Below the pieces are notes generated by a model, which was not told the origin of the DNA, ran no database searches, and was given only the letters and a program-made list of their open reading frames with translations. Position numbers and translations under genes: made by a program. This document shows positions 9,511 through 18,420 of a stretch of 64,000 nt of DNA, one piece after another. The stretch comes from Cognatundibacterium squillarum (GTDB lineage Bacteria; Pseudomonadota; Gammaproteobacteria; Burkholderiales; Burkholderiaceae_D). Location of the stretch: assembly GCF_014652435.1 (NCBI RefSeq), contig NZ_BMYU01000002.1:186001-250000 (forward strand), written 5' to 3'. Within the stretch, counting starts at the first letter, position 1. Every line of letters begins with the position of its first letter.

Positions 9511-10722
9511 ATGATGTTCGCACAAATCATTCAGCGCTATCAGGCATGGGACGCTCAAACAATGGCAACCCTGTCCGCGCTCAGCGAGGGTAAATCTGTA
9601 CCGGATTCATCGGCATTTCTGGCGCGCAGTCTGAGTAAACTGAGCCGGATTGAGGTGCTGCAGCTTTACCACTTTTGTCAGAAATGGCGCGGACCATTGT
9701 TGTGGAAGCGGCTCGTGCAAATGAGCTTGCTCTTTGTGCTGCTGGGTGTGGGCTTATATATGTACAAGCAAAAAGGCAGCGTGTTGGGGGCGCTGGCAAT
9801 TGGTCAGTTGCTTGGCTGGTCAGTCTCGTTTGCGGCTTTCAGTATTTGGTTTAATTACCGGCAACTGGTTACCCGTCCGCTGAAAGTGGTTGCGATGGGT
9901 GTCGGCGGCATGACGCTCGGTATTTTGTTCGCCAAGGCCGGCTTTGCACTGGCCAAAGGCCAGCCTGTAACACAGGCACTGACTGAAAACTGGGCTGAAC
10001 TCGCACAACTCAGCCTGATTGTCGGCGGCATCTATGCGCTCCTGCTCGGTGGTATCGCTGTGGTCAGGAATCAGAGCTATGAATTGCTGAATGCTCAACT
10101 GAGTTTCGACGCGGAACGTGAACGCCATGCACGTCAGCAAACTGAAACCGAACTGCGCCTGTTACGCGCGCAGATAGAACCGCATTTTCTGTTCAATACC
10201 CTCGGTGCAGTTCAGCAATTAGCTTTACACGACGGTGCCCGCGCCGCTGAACTGACCGCGAATCTGATCACTTTCCTGCGTGCCAGCCTCAGCGAAATCC
10301 GCTCGGAACAAGTCACGCTGAAAGAAGAATGTGCGCTGATACGGGCGTATCTGCATGTGATGCAAGTCAGAATGGGAGCCCGGCTGCAATTTGAGATTGA
10401 TCTTCCCGCCGCACTGGAACCGGTAAAAATCCCTTCTATGCTGATCCTGACCCTGACCGAAAATGCGATTAAACACGGCATCGAGCCATCCGTTCACCCC
10501 GGAATGATCCGTATCCGCATCGGGCAAACCGGCCAAACCATTCAGATTATGACGGAAGACAACGGTGTCGGACTGTCTGATGTCGATAGCGGCGGTACCG
10601 GATTGCAGAATACCCGAGACCGTCTGCACTTAATGTTTGGCGATGCCGCGAAACTGGATATTTATGAACGTGCCGAAGGCGGCGTTTGCGCCAGTGTCTG
10701 CATTCCTTACACCGCTGCCTGA
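9511..10722 (+). CDS. LytS-type sensor histidine kinase
   Basis: A 403-residue membrane histidine kinase. There are four hydrophobic helices between about residues 66 and 185 with no large extracytoplasmic domain, then a short coiled linker. The His_kinase domain has the phospho-acceptor motif QIEPHFLFNTL (H225). The ATPase region shows the N box (TLTENAIKHG, N318) and a G box (EDNGVGL near 349-355, GGTGLQNTRDRL near 361). This is the LytS/AlgZ family that signals to LytTR regulators, and the next gene is exactly such a regulator. The start has AAGGAG seven bases upstream; the second codon is also ATG. The stimulus is unknown. Confidence 0.92.
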   Translation: MMFAQIIQRYQAWDAQTMATLSALSEGKSVPDSSAFLARSLSKLSRIEVLQLYHFCQKWRGPLLWKRLVQMSLLFVLLGVGLYMYKQKGSVLGALAIGQLLGWSVSFAAFSIWFNYRQLVTRPLKVVAMGVGGMTLGILFAKAGFALAKGQPVTQALTENWAELAQLSLIVGGIYALLLGGIAVVRNQSYELLNAQLSFDAERERHARQQTETELRLLRAQIEPHFLFNTLGAVQQLALHDGARAAELTANLITFLRASLSEIRSEQVTLKEECALIRAYLHVMQVRMGARLQFEIDLPAALEPVKIPSMLILTLTENAIKHGIEPSVHPGMIRIRIGQTGQTIQIMTEDNGVGLSDVDSGGTGLQNTRDRLHLMFGDAAKLDIYERAEGGVCASVCIPYTAA

Positions 10723-10760
10723 ACAATCACCGTGACTCATCACAAATACACGAGACAAAC

Positions 10761-11513
10761 ATGAAACCACAAATCCTGATTGCGGAAGATGAACCCTTAA
10801 TGCGCGAACGCTTGCAAGAATTGCTGCAGCGGGTCTGGCCGCAAGCCGCCATCGTCGCCATCGCAGAAAACGGCCCCGATGCCTGGGATGCGTTTCTGGA
10901 ACATGAACCCAGCGTCGTATTTCTCGATATCCGCATGCCGGGCATGAGCGGTCTGGAGCTGGCACGTAAAATCGGTCGTCAGGCGCACGTGGTGTTTATC
11001 ACCGCCTACGATCAGTACGCCGTTGAAGCGTTTGAAGCGGGGTCCGTTGACTATCTGCTTAAACCGGTGGAAGAACAGCGCCTTGCCATAGCGGTTGAGC
11101 GGCTGAAAGATAAACTCAGTTCTGCACCACCGGATATCCAGATGCTGTTACGCAGCCTGCAAAGCGCCGCTGCACCGGCACCAGCTGCGCCTGCGATGAA
11201 ATGGATTAAAGCCACCGTCGGCAAACAAATCCGTCTGATCAACGTCGCTGACGTACTGTTCTTTCAATCGGATACAAAATACACCCGCGTTGTGCTGGCG
11301 GACAGCGAAGCCCTGATCCGGACACCGATCAAAGAACTACTAAGCAGTCTGGACCCTGAACAATTCTGGCAGATTCACCGCTCATTTATGGTGAATGTGC
11401 ATCAGATTGCGGCAGCAGAAAGAGTGGATGCGGAGCGTATGCAGCTGATACTGAAAGACCATAGCGAGAAACTGCCGGTCAGCCGCAACTTTACCCATTT
11501 ATTCCGAGAGTAA
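10761..11513 (+). CDS. LytTR-family response regulator
   Basis: A 250-residue regulator. The receiver domain (1-115) has the acidic pair E9/D10, phospho-acceptor D56 (VVFLDIRMPG), T81 and K101. After an Ala/Pro linker, a LytTR DNA-binding domain begins around residue 147 (WIKATVGKQIRLINVADVLFFQSDTKYTRV). The ATG at 10761 gives a canonical N-terminus, whereas a longer frame from 10686 overlaps the kinase. It lies 38 bases after the kinase gene, so the two form an operon. The last 23 bases overlap the 3' end of the convergent zinc-ribbon gene. Targets are not evident in the window. Confidence 0.93.
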   Translation: MKPQILIAEDEPLMRERLQELLQRVWPQAAIVAIAENGPDAWDAFLEHEPSVVFLDIRMPGMSGLELARKIGRQAHVVFITAYDQYAVEAFEAGSVDYLLKPVEEQRLAIAVERLKDKLSSAPPDIQMLLRSLQSAAAPAPAAPAMKWIKATVGKQIRLINVADVLFFQSDTKYTRVVLADSEALIRTPIKELLSSLDPEQFWQIHRSFMVNVHQIAAAERVDAERMQLILKDHSEKLPVSRNFTHLFRE

Positions 11514-12282
11514 AAGCGCTTTTTGCGTAACGGTCTGCCTCTTGCAACAGTAAGGTCTCGTCAAGAACCGCCGCCAGATCGTAACCACCCTCGCGCAGCT
11601 CGCGCAACACCTGTTGCAGTACCGAAACGGGTAATTGCAGTGTGGCGAATGATCTGGCCAGCGCCGGATAAATATGGCGCCGCAGATAAAGATGTCGAGC
11701 CCAGCGCCGCAAACCGGTAGTCATCGCGAGTGCAGAACCTGCCATCACTGCGCCTGTCCACCAGGTCAGTGGTTCTGCATTCGCATCAATCACCGCGTAC
11801 ACTGCACCGGCAAACAGCAGACCCACACTCGCTTGCCAGCACATCGCCAGCCGCGCACGGGTACCGTTCTGATGAAGTTCCCATTTATATGACAAAGCAA
11901 CCAGCGCCGAGGAAACCAGAAAATGCCGTTCTTCTTCGGTCAGGCTGGATGGTTCAGTACGCGCCTTCCGGCTCAGTGCCAGTACGTTTGCAAAGCGCTG
12001 ATGATAGTCAGGATGCGTTTCGCGGATCAGCTGGTCCAGCGGCAATCGCTCACGGGTGAAATGCGGGTAGCTGTGTTCCTCCAGCCAGTAAGGCGTCTGA
12101 CAATGCTCACAACGCAGTTCAAAGCCGAGCAGGCGGCCATCGGTGAAATTGACATAGTTGATATGAAAAGCGGATCCCATACGGATCAGTTTGTGCGCAG
12201 TCATCTCCCTGCACACAGGACACCATTCCGCAATATACCCTCTGCCGCGCCGGGTTTGCTTATATCCCCAGACTGTCGCCAA
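11491..12282 (-). CDS. Uncharacterised zinc-ribbon membrane protein
   Basis: A 263-residue protein I cannot assign to a named family. The N-terminus carries two CxxC pairs (C21/C24 in CPVC and C58/C61 in CEHC), which look like a zinc ribbon. Two hydrophobic helices follow at about 145-166 and 172-191, with basic residues right after (RRWARHLYLRRH), then a helical C-terminal region of about 70 residues. This suggests a cytoplasmic zinc ribbon on a membrane anchor. It is convergent with the LytTR regulator and overlaps its 3' end by 23 bases, so the two transcripts would be complementary there. Upstream, on the same strand, lie a dispersed repeat and the GspF-like gene. Confidence 0.7.
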   Translation of the reverse strand: MATVWGYKQTRRGRGYIAEWCPVCREMTAHKLIRMGSAFHINYVNFTDGRLLGFELRCEHCQTPYWLEEHSYPHFTRERLPLDQLIRETHPDYHQRFANVLALSRKARTEPSSLTEEERHFLVSSALVALSYKWELHQNGTRARLAMCWQASVGLLFAGAVYAVIDANAEPLTWWTGAVMAGSALAMTTGLRRWARHLYLRRHIYPALARSFATLQLPVSVLQQVLRELREGGYDLAAVLDETLLLQEADRYAKSAFTLGING

Positions 12283-12434
12283 TTGTCGCTCCCGAAAGCT
12301 GAAACACCGGCTGTCAATGTAACCCGAAGCCCGCCAGCACGCAGTGCTTTCCTATGCAAAGCTGATATTTCTCAGAAATCCGGCAACAAAAACATCAGAT
12401 TTGTTCTGACAAACCGTCATTTTGACCAGAAATG

Positions 12435-12527
12435 CCCTGAAATGCGGTGTTCAGCACAGCGATCCGCCGGTCGTCGGCAGAAAGTCCGGGTCTCCGGAAA
12501 TGACGGATGCGGATACCTGCACAATAC
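12435..12527 (+). repeat. Dispersed intergenic repeat, copy B
   Basis: A well-conserved copy. It begins CCCTGAAATGCGGTGTTCAG, contains GTCGTCGGCAGAAAGTCCGG in the middle and ends GATGCGGATACCTGCACAAT. It lies between the zinc-ribbon gene and the GspF-like gene. Confidence 0.8.
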
Positions 12528-12547
12528 ACGATGCCGTTACTGCGTTT

Positions 12548-13528
12548 TCACCCGACTTCCGGTAAGCGCTGATGAATGCCCGGGCCAGTGGTCAGCTGGA
12601 AGAACACCCAGGCTGCCACCAGCGCATAAACGACGCGCGGCAACCAGTCGGCCAGCCTGCGCTGCGCATCGCTGAGCGCCGTCTGTTCCGCACTGGCAAC
12701 GCGCTGTAAATGCTCTGCCAGACGTCCCGCAGATTCGCCACAGTGAATCATGCCAAGGATCACATGATCACCACTGAAAAGAGAGGAAGTTCTGAGCGCG
12801 GCGGTGAAAGTCTGCCCCGCGTGTAAGGCACGTAACACCGGTGCCAGCGCCTGCTGTAACACGCCGTTGTTCACCACATTCACCGCCATCGGAAATGCTT
12901 CAAACAAAGGCACTCCCGCCTCTTCCAGCATTGCCATTGCTGACCAGAAGTCCGCGAGGCAGCGCCGGCGGTGCAGACCACCGATGACCGGTAGAGATAA
13001 GATCAGACGATCCCATACCAGTCGTTCGGGTGCCGGTTTGCTGCGGTCGAAGCGCTGCCACAACCAGCGTCCGCCCAACATCAGCGCTGCAGCACCACCG
13101 GTAACGGTCAGAATGTGGGTGAAATAGGCGGCACCCGTCAGCGTTCCGGCAAAAAGTCGCGGGATAGGCGGGATCAGCAGACTCGCGACGGCCAGCAAAG
13201 CCGGTGACATCATGCGCGACCGGATTTGCCGCCATTCCGTATCACGCCGGGTGTAATAGTCGCCGAGCTTACGAAATACCGGCGTCGGATCACCGCTGTT
13301 TTCTCCGGCTGCAATCAGCGCTGCTTCCAGCGGCGTCAGCACCCCAGCCCGCTGCCCCGCCTTCGCAATACTTTCGCCCCGCGCTACAGCCCGTTTCACC
13401 TGCGCCAGCAAAGGATCCACCCGACGCTGTATCCGCAACATTCCCCATGCTTGCGCGGGGGCGATACCCGCACCGGATAAGGTTGCAAGCTGGGTGAACA
13501 GAGTGGCGCGAAGCTGGAAAGTAAGCAT
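12548..13528 (-). CDS. GspF/PilC-like type II secretion/type IV pilus inner-membrane protein (orphan)
   Basis: A 326-residue protein with two T2SSF-type helical domains (about residues 8-105 and 190-290). The repeat signatures are 'LATLSGAGIAPAQAW...GESIAKAG...AALIAAGENSGD' and 'AMLEEAGVPLFEAF...GQTFTAAL...GMIHCGESAGRL'. Transmembrane stretches lie near 107-125, 132-150 and the C-terminus (residues 298-318). Such proteins form the inner-membrane platform of type II secretion or type IV pilus machines. At 326 residues it is shorter than typical GspF/PilC (about 400). No other secretion or pilus gene is nearby, so it may be an orphan component serving a machine encoded elsewhere. No strong ribosome binding site is visible. 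Confidence 0.85.
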   Translation of the reverse strand: MLTFQLRATLFTQLATLSGAGIAPAQAWGMLRIQRRVDPLLAQVKRAVARGESIAKAGQRAGVLTPLEAALIAAGENSGDPTPVFRKLGDYYTRRDTEWRQIRSRMMSPALLAVASLLIPPIPRLFAGTLTGAAYFTHILTVTGGAAALMLGGRWLWQRFDRSKPAPERLVWDRLILSLPVIGGLHRRRCLADFWSAMAMLEEAGVPLFEAFPMAVNVVNNGVLQQALAPVLRALHAGQTFTAALRTSSLFSGDHVILGMIHCGESAGRLAEHLQRVASAEQTALSDAQRRLADWLPRVVYALVAAWVFFQLTTGPGIHQRLPEVG

Positions 13529-13718
13529 ATCGTTAGCTATTCAATTGGCAGTTAATTTAAAAAGTGCAAAAAACAAAAATACTTTATTTCAACTATTATT
13601 CGACAATCAATATTAAATTGACATAAAATTTAACTTATATTCATTGATTTTACTGAATAAGTTACAAGTCATATCCAACTGATCATATCTTTAAACTGAC
13701 TCACTCATCACCATAACA
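13529..13718. other. AT-rich divergent promoter region
   Basis: This spacer between the GspF-like gene and the S9 peptidase gene is much richer in A and T than its surroundings. It contains a perfect TTGACA hexamer at 13618-13623, but no convincing -10 at normal spacing. No gene or repeat is visible. Confidence 0.4.
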
Positions 13719-15662
13719 ATGAAAATCAATAAGCGCCATCTGGTTCAGATCTTTTCAGCATTTGCATTTTCTCAGTTCTCTTTCGCAGCACAGGCAATCG
13801 AACAAATTCCTCTGGATGTTTTTATCAAGCCGGATACGATTTCAAAACCCTTGTTGTCTCCCGATGGTAAGCACGTCGCACTCATCCGTACTGTTAATGA
13901 CGGAGAATACCCGGTAAATCTGATCTCTGTGATCAGATTAAGCGATATGACTACGATATCTAATGTTCGCTTACCAAAATTTGAACGCCCGGGTCGCCTT
14001 GCGTGGGTCAGTGCCGACAGGCTTGCAGTAAGCAAGGCAACTGAGCGCGGACGTGGTGTCGCACCTGAATTAACCGGTGAAATTTATGCCTACGATATCG
14101 ATGGAAAACGTCAGGAGTATGTGTTTGGTTACAGAATGCGTAAAGCCTCCGTTCGTGGTTATCATCACGAAAATGATGAAGCATGGGGTTATATCAGTGG
14201 GATTCCCAGCAATAGTAACGGCGATATTTTCGTCGTAAGCAGCGGTTGGGAAAATAAAAAACAAACCCTCACACGCATCAATACATACACGACCAGCCGA
14301 AAAACTTACCATATCACGACAAATGCAGACGTAAATTATTTTTTTGATAATGATGGTGAAGCGGCATTCGCTTACACATTTGATGATAAAAAGCAGAAAT
14401 TATACGTAATGCCTTTTGATAAAAAAGACGAATGGCAAAATTACGAGGTGCCGGTAAAAATTTCAGATCTCAGTTTCATCACAAAAACCAGTGACGGTTA
14501 TTTCGCAAGGATTTCTGAAAATGGAGGTCCTTATAAAATAGTGAAAATTTCAAAGGATTTTAAAGAGTTTACGACAGTCGCCGAAGGAGACTCTGACCTA
14601 TTTGCAAATGTTGATCCGGTCACTGGTAAAGTTTATTCCTATTACAATTCAACCGGTGTACAAAAAGTCACTTTCAATGATTTTATGGTTGACGAAGCTG
14701 CGACCTATGATGCACTGATCAAACAATTCCCCGGTCAGATGGTTAAGGTCGTTTCTACCAGCAAAGATAATCAAAAATGGATGGTTTTCGTCTATAGCGA
14801 TAAAGATCCCGGCTTCTACTTTGTATTCGACAGAACAACCGGGAAATCCGGTGCATCGTTCTACGCGGACGAAAACTTCGATCCGGCTAAAATGGCCGCC
14901 AGACAGCCCATCCAGTTCACAAACCGGGATGGCGTGAAGATTGAGGGATATTTAACGACGCATCCTGCCGAGAGCGGCAAAAACCGCCCGCTGGTGGTGC
15001 TTCCGCATGGCGGACCATTTGGTGTCCGTGACAATTGGGCGTATGACTATGAAGCGCAATTACTTGCCAACCGCGGTTACGCAGTACTGCAGGTCAATTT
15101 TCGGGGATCAGGTGGGCGCGGTGAAAAGTTTATTGAATCCGGTCATAAAAACTGGGATAAGAAGCTGATTAACGATCTGGTTGACGGCATTCAATATGCG
15201 GGCAGTTTGAAAGGGATTGATAACAAACGGACCTGTGCATTCGGTGGAAGTTATGGCGCTTATGCCAGCATGATGATTGCTGTCAAAGAACCAGGTCTGC
15301 TGAAATGTGTGGCAGGCATGTCGGGAGTATACGATCTTGTTTCACTTTATGAAAACGAAAATCCCAAGAGCGCAAGCTACTTCAGTCGCACAATGGGCAG
15401 CGACAAAGAAGATCTGAAAAACGCTTCACCAATAACCCATGTGGCGAAGTTTAATATCCCGATGTTAATTGCACACGGCGGCGCAGACCATATCACGCCC
15501 CCAAAACCTGCGATTGCATTTCACGAAGCGCTGAATGCGGCCGGGAAAAAACATGAGTGGATTTACCACGCTGATGAAGTACATGGTTTTTATGATTTTA
15601 AAAACAATAAAGACTTTTATCAGCGTTTGCTGAAATTCCTCGAGGAAAATCTGAACCCGTAA
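13719..15662 (+). CDS. Secreted S9-family (prolyl oligopeptidase-like) peptidase
   Basis: A 647-residue protein with a signal peptide (first 26 residues, cut after AQA). A beta-propeller-like region (about 30-400) is followed by an alpha/beta hydrolase domain with the full serine triad: S511 in GGSYGAYAS, D590 in HGGADHITPP and H622 in DEVHGFY. The oxyanion-side motif HGGP (residues 430-433) is present. It is most like the acylaminoacyl-peptidase/dipeptidyl-peptidase branch and probably degrades peptides in the periplasm. The first two thirds of the gene are clearly more AT-rich and Lys/Asn-rich than its neighbours, suggesting acquisition by transfer. It ends at a strong bidirectional terminator shared with nadV. 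Confidence 0.9.
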   Translation: MKINKRHLVQIFSAFAFSQFSFAAQAIEQIPLDVFIKPDTISKPLLSPDGKHVALIRTVNDGEYPVNLISVIRLSDMTTISNVRLPKFERPGRLAWVSADRLAVSKATERGRGVAPELTGEIYAYDIDGKRQEYVFGYRMRKASVRGYHHENDEAWGYISGIPSNSNGDIFVVSSGWENKKQTLTRINTYTTSRKTYHITTNADVNYFFDNDGEAAFAYTFDDKKQKLYVMPFDKKDEWQNYEVPVKISDLSFITKTSDGYFARISENGGPYKIVKISKDFKEFTTVAEGDSDLFANVDPVTGKVYSYYNSTGVQKVTFNDFMVDEAATYDALIKQFPGQMVKVVSTSKDNQKWMVFVYSDKDPGFYFVFDRTTGKSGASFYADENFDPAKMAARQPIQFTNRDGVKIEGYLTTHPAESGKNRPLVVLPHGGPFGVRDNWAYDYEAQLLANRGYAVLQVNFRGSGGRGEKFIESGHKNWDKKLINDLVDGIQYAGSLKGIDNKRTCAFGGSYGAYASMMIAVKEPGLLKCVAGMSGVYDLVSLYENENPKSASYFSRTMGSDKEDLKNASPITHVAKFNIPMLIAHGGADHITPPKPAIAFHEALNAAGKKHEWIYHADEVHGFYDFKNNKDFYQRLLKFLEENLNP

Positions 15663-15700
15663 AATGTAACAAGCGGCAAAGATACAGACGTGAGATAACT

Positions 15701-15735
15701 AAAAAAGCGGAACGTTTTGACGTTCCGCTTTTTTT
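15701..15735. terminator. Bidirectional rho-independent terminator
   Basis: Perfect arms GCGGAACG and CGTTCCGC around TTTTGA are flanked by A6 on the left and T7 on the right. It serves the S9 peptidase gene and the convergent nadV gene. Confidence 0.9.
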
Positions 15736-15740
15736 CATGA

Positions 15741-17435
15741 TTACCAGTCTTTCAGAAGACATCTGTCCGCTTGCCACGACGCATGCAAACGCTCACGAAT
15801 TTCTGCAATCGTCTGGGTTTTAAGCAATTTTCCGTTACGGAATACCGGTTCCAGCGCGCCGCCTGCAAATTGTTCTTCACTCTGTTGTTCGTGCAAAACA
15901 TAATGACCGTCTTCATAGTCGACGCGAATTAAGCCACGCGCAGATTTTTTGGTGCCGTCATCGGTTGCCGGATCTTTGTAAATTTCAACTGCGGTATCAC
16001 CGACTTCAGCGTAGATCGCTTTCATGGCGAAGCCGAAGGTGTCGCGGGTGTTCATGCCGTAGACAAAGCTGCCGATACCAAACACCACATTACCGGATGC
16101 AAAGCCTTTGGCTTCCAGACGCAGCAAAATGTCGCGGGCACGTTCCAGCGTGATCGAATCGCCGTAGATCAGACCGACATGGCTGTCCAGCAAGCGATAA
16201 CCTTTGGCAGTTTTTGTGCCGCCGAAGGTATCCCACAGACATTCCACCGCGCCTTTGCGCTCTGCATCGGTAATCTGCTGACCAGTTTTCAGCGTGTACA
16301 GGCCGTCCGCATTGCGTTGCGGCACGCCGCCCCTGCTTTCAAGCTCGCTTGCATCGTATCCGGTCAGAATCCGTACCGGATCACCGGAATCCGGACGGAA
16401 CACCACTTTTGCATTTCCGAGTGCATCCGGTTTGCGCTGCATAATATCTTGACGCAATGCCGGTGCAATCACCGTCATCACATTCCAGAAATCAAAGGTA
16501 TCGCTGACCAGAGAAACCATGCCAGACGGATAATCTTCCGTCACAAAACTGCGTATGACTTCCAGTTCCGCGGCACGCCGTAAGCTATTTTCATCGGCGT
16601 GCTGATATGCGGGCTGCGTGCGTAACTGTTGCAGCGTCAGCAGAATACGTAAGGCCATCACGCTGTGTTCCGACGCAGGAATCGAACCGCCGAGCAATTC
16701 TGTATCCGCATTACCACCGTAATAATCTTCCAGATAATCCAGCGCCGGAATCGTATCTGTACCCCAGAACGATAATAAGTGCGCAGCACCGCAGCGCATT
16801 GCAGAATGCACTCCGCTCATACCGCGCATAGAAAAATCATGCCCCTGCCAGTTCACAAATTCGGTATCGGTACCGGTGCGGTCGGCAAAATGCAGTAACA
16901 GTTTTCTGAATTCAAATGCCAGTGTCGCAACGGTGGCAGGCTTCCACATCTCGCAGCTGAACAGGGTTTCGATATATGTCGCTATCCACGGAAAATCCGG
17001 ATGCGTATTCATAAAAATGACCGGCGGCACTTTGATATCCACCCGTGCACCTTCAGGAATCGAGCGGATTTCCAGCGGCAGGTAGCCCAGTGCATGCAAG
17101 GCTTCCAGTCGGCGGACCGGCACTGCACCGGCGCCTAAGGCCGTATCCATACGGCGACGGTATTTACGCACCGCCTGATCAACCGGCAAATCAAAGAATT
17201 CACGCTGAAATAAATCAATTAAGAATTCCTGTATAAAACCCTGCAAACCAAACCATACAACTTTGTGATCAAACAATTGCGGCAGTACCGGTGCATGTTT
17301 CGCGGAGCGTGGCGTGAAATTCGCAACGAGGCGCGTAGTTTGCTGCGGATACATCGCAGGGTGGCCGGTTTTATAAAAATCTGCCAGATGAAACGGTTGT
17401 AAGCCATTCAGAACGTGGTTTTCTTTGCTTTGCAT
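15741..17435 (-). CDS. nadV: Nicotinamide phosphoribosyltransferase
   Basis: A 564-residue enzyme that makes nicotinamide mononucleotide from nicotinamide and PRPP, the first step of the non-deamidating NAD salvage route. It matches the NAMPT/NadV family along its length: N-terminal DFYKTGHPAMYP, NWQGHDFSMRGM, the catalytic-histidine segment GGSIPASEHSVM (H257), the phosphate-binding VVFRPDSGDPV, and GDSITLERA with FGIGSFVYGMNTRDT. The length is slightly above the usual 460-500. AGGAG lies about 7 bases upstream. It is second in an operon with a PRPP synthetase gene that supplies its co-substrate, and is probably repressed by the divergent NrtR. Confidence 0.96.
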   Translation of the reverse strand: MQSKENHVLNGLQPFHLADFYKTGHPAMYPQQTTRLVANFTPRSAKHAPVLPQLFDHKVVWFGLQGFIQEFLIDLFQREFFDLPVDQAVRKYRRRMDTALGAGAVPVRRLEALHALGYLPLEIRSIPEGARVDIKVPPVIFMNTHPDFPWIATYIETLFSCEMWKPATVATLAFEFRKLLLHFADRTGTDTEFVNWQGHDFSMRGMSGVHSAMRCGAAHLLSFWGTDTIPALDYLEDYYGGNADTELLGGSIPASEHSVMALRILLTLQQLRTQPAYQHADENSLRRAAELEVIRSFVTEDYPSGMVSLVSDTFDFWNVMTVIAPALRQDIMQRKPDALGNAKVVFRPDSGDPVRILTGYDASELESRGGVPQRNADGLYTLKTGQQITDAERKGAVECLWDTFGGTKTAKGYRLLDSHVGLIYGDSITLERARDILLRLEAKGFASGNVVFGIGSFVYGMNTRDTFGFAMKAIYAEVGDTAVEIYKDPATDDGTKKSARGLIRVDYEDGHYVLHEQQSEEQFAGGALEPVFRNGKLLKTQTIAEIRERLHASWQADRCLLKDW

Positions 17436-17489
17436 GATTTTCTCCTGAGTACTGCACTGTCTTTGCCGGCGAAACTTTGAGCCGGATAC

Positions 17490-18308
17490 TTACACAACTT
17501 CACAACGGCTGTCATCTGTCCAGCGATGGCGGGTAAAAATGCGCTGATACTGCTGCAGTAAGGCATCCGCACCTTTGCTGAAAATACCGTGTGTCACATA
17601 CAGATACAGCGGCTGCGATATTTGCTGATGTTGCTGCGCCGCGCGGACTGCATCTGCCAGCGCAAGAAAAGTACCGCCGCCATCGCAAATATCGTCCACT
17701 ACCAGCAGCGGCAACTCCGGCAACTCACCCTGAATACGCGTTGCGGCCAGCTGGCCACTGATGGTATCGCGTGTTTTTTCCGCGCACAGCATACTGCAAC
17801 CCAGTGCTTTCGCGAGTACTGCCACCCGTTTATGCGCACCGGCATCCGGCGCCAGCAAGGCTACCGGCCCTGTTTCCGCAAGCACTTTCTGCAGCGCGGA
17901 CAGTGGCGATGCAATCACAACACGGTTCAGTAATGCAGACGTGACATCGCTGTGCGGGTCCTGGATGATGACGCGATCGTAATGCTGCGCATTGATCAGA
18001 TCACAGAACACACGGATGCTGAGCGCCTCGCCGGGATTCGCTACCCTGTCCTGCCGTGCATAGGGTACATACGGCATATGCAGGTGCAGCTTGGCATCCG
18101 GTGCAACGCGGCGTAACGCATCTGTCAGCATCAGTAACTGCATGACGTGATCCGCGTTCTGAATCAGCGCGCTGATCTCAAACTGTGTACAGACTGCGGC
18201 TTTGTCCGGCGCGGTCAGCCTGACATGCCATTCACCACCCGGAAAACGCAGAGATTGCAGCGGCAATCCCTGACAACCCTGTGCGCTGTGACCTTGAACC
18301 GATATCAT
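17490..18308 (-). CDS. Ribose-phosphate pyrophosphokinase-like protein of the NAD salvage operon
   Basis: A 272-residue PRPP synthetase homologue. Visible features are the FPGGEWHVRL N-terminal segment, the HMPYVPYARQDRV flexible-loop region (about residues 77-91), the IIQDPHS metal/ATP site, and the PRPP-binding loop VVDDICDGGGT. It lacks part of the N-terminus of housekeeping Prs (about 315 residues), as is typical of the paralogue paired with NadV. It should feed PRPP to the next enzyme. The ribosome binding site AGAGG precedes the ATG, and only 54 bases separate it from nadV. The candidate NrtR operators lie directly upstream. Confidence 0.92.
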   Translation of the reverse strand: MISVQGHSAQGCQGLPLQSLRFPGGEWHVRLTAPDKAAVCTQFEISALIQNADHVMQLLMLTDALRRVAPDAKLHLHMPYVPYARQDRVANPGEALSIRVFCDLINAQHYDRVIIQDPHSDVTSALLNRVVIASPLSALQKVLAETGPVALLAPDAGAHKRVAVLAKALGCSMLCAEKTRDTISGQLAATRIQGELPELPLLVVDDICDGGGTFLALADAVRAAQQHQQISQPLYLYVTHGIFSKGADALLQQYQRIFTRHRWTDDSRCEVV

Positions 18309-18317
18309 CGCAACCTC

Positions 18318-18375
18318 TTAGTTGAATTATTCGACGAAGTGAAGCTTAGTCGAGTTAATTGAAAAAATCAACTAA
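18318..18375. promoter_or_regulatory. Tandem candidate NrtR operators
   Basis: Two related palindromes lie between the divergent prs-nadV operon and the NrtR gene. The first (18318-18338) has arms TTAGTTGA and TCGACGAA around five bases. The second (18346-18375) has arms TTAGTCGA and TCAACTAA around 14 bases. The shared TTAGTyGA half-site and its position before the salvage operon suggest NrtR binding; the protein-DNA link is inferred. Confidence 0.6.
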
Positions 18376-18420
18376 CTAGGCGACAATCGGTCGTTTTCTG
18401 TCGTCTGATCATCTCCGCTT

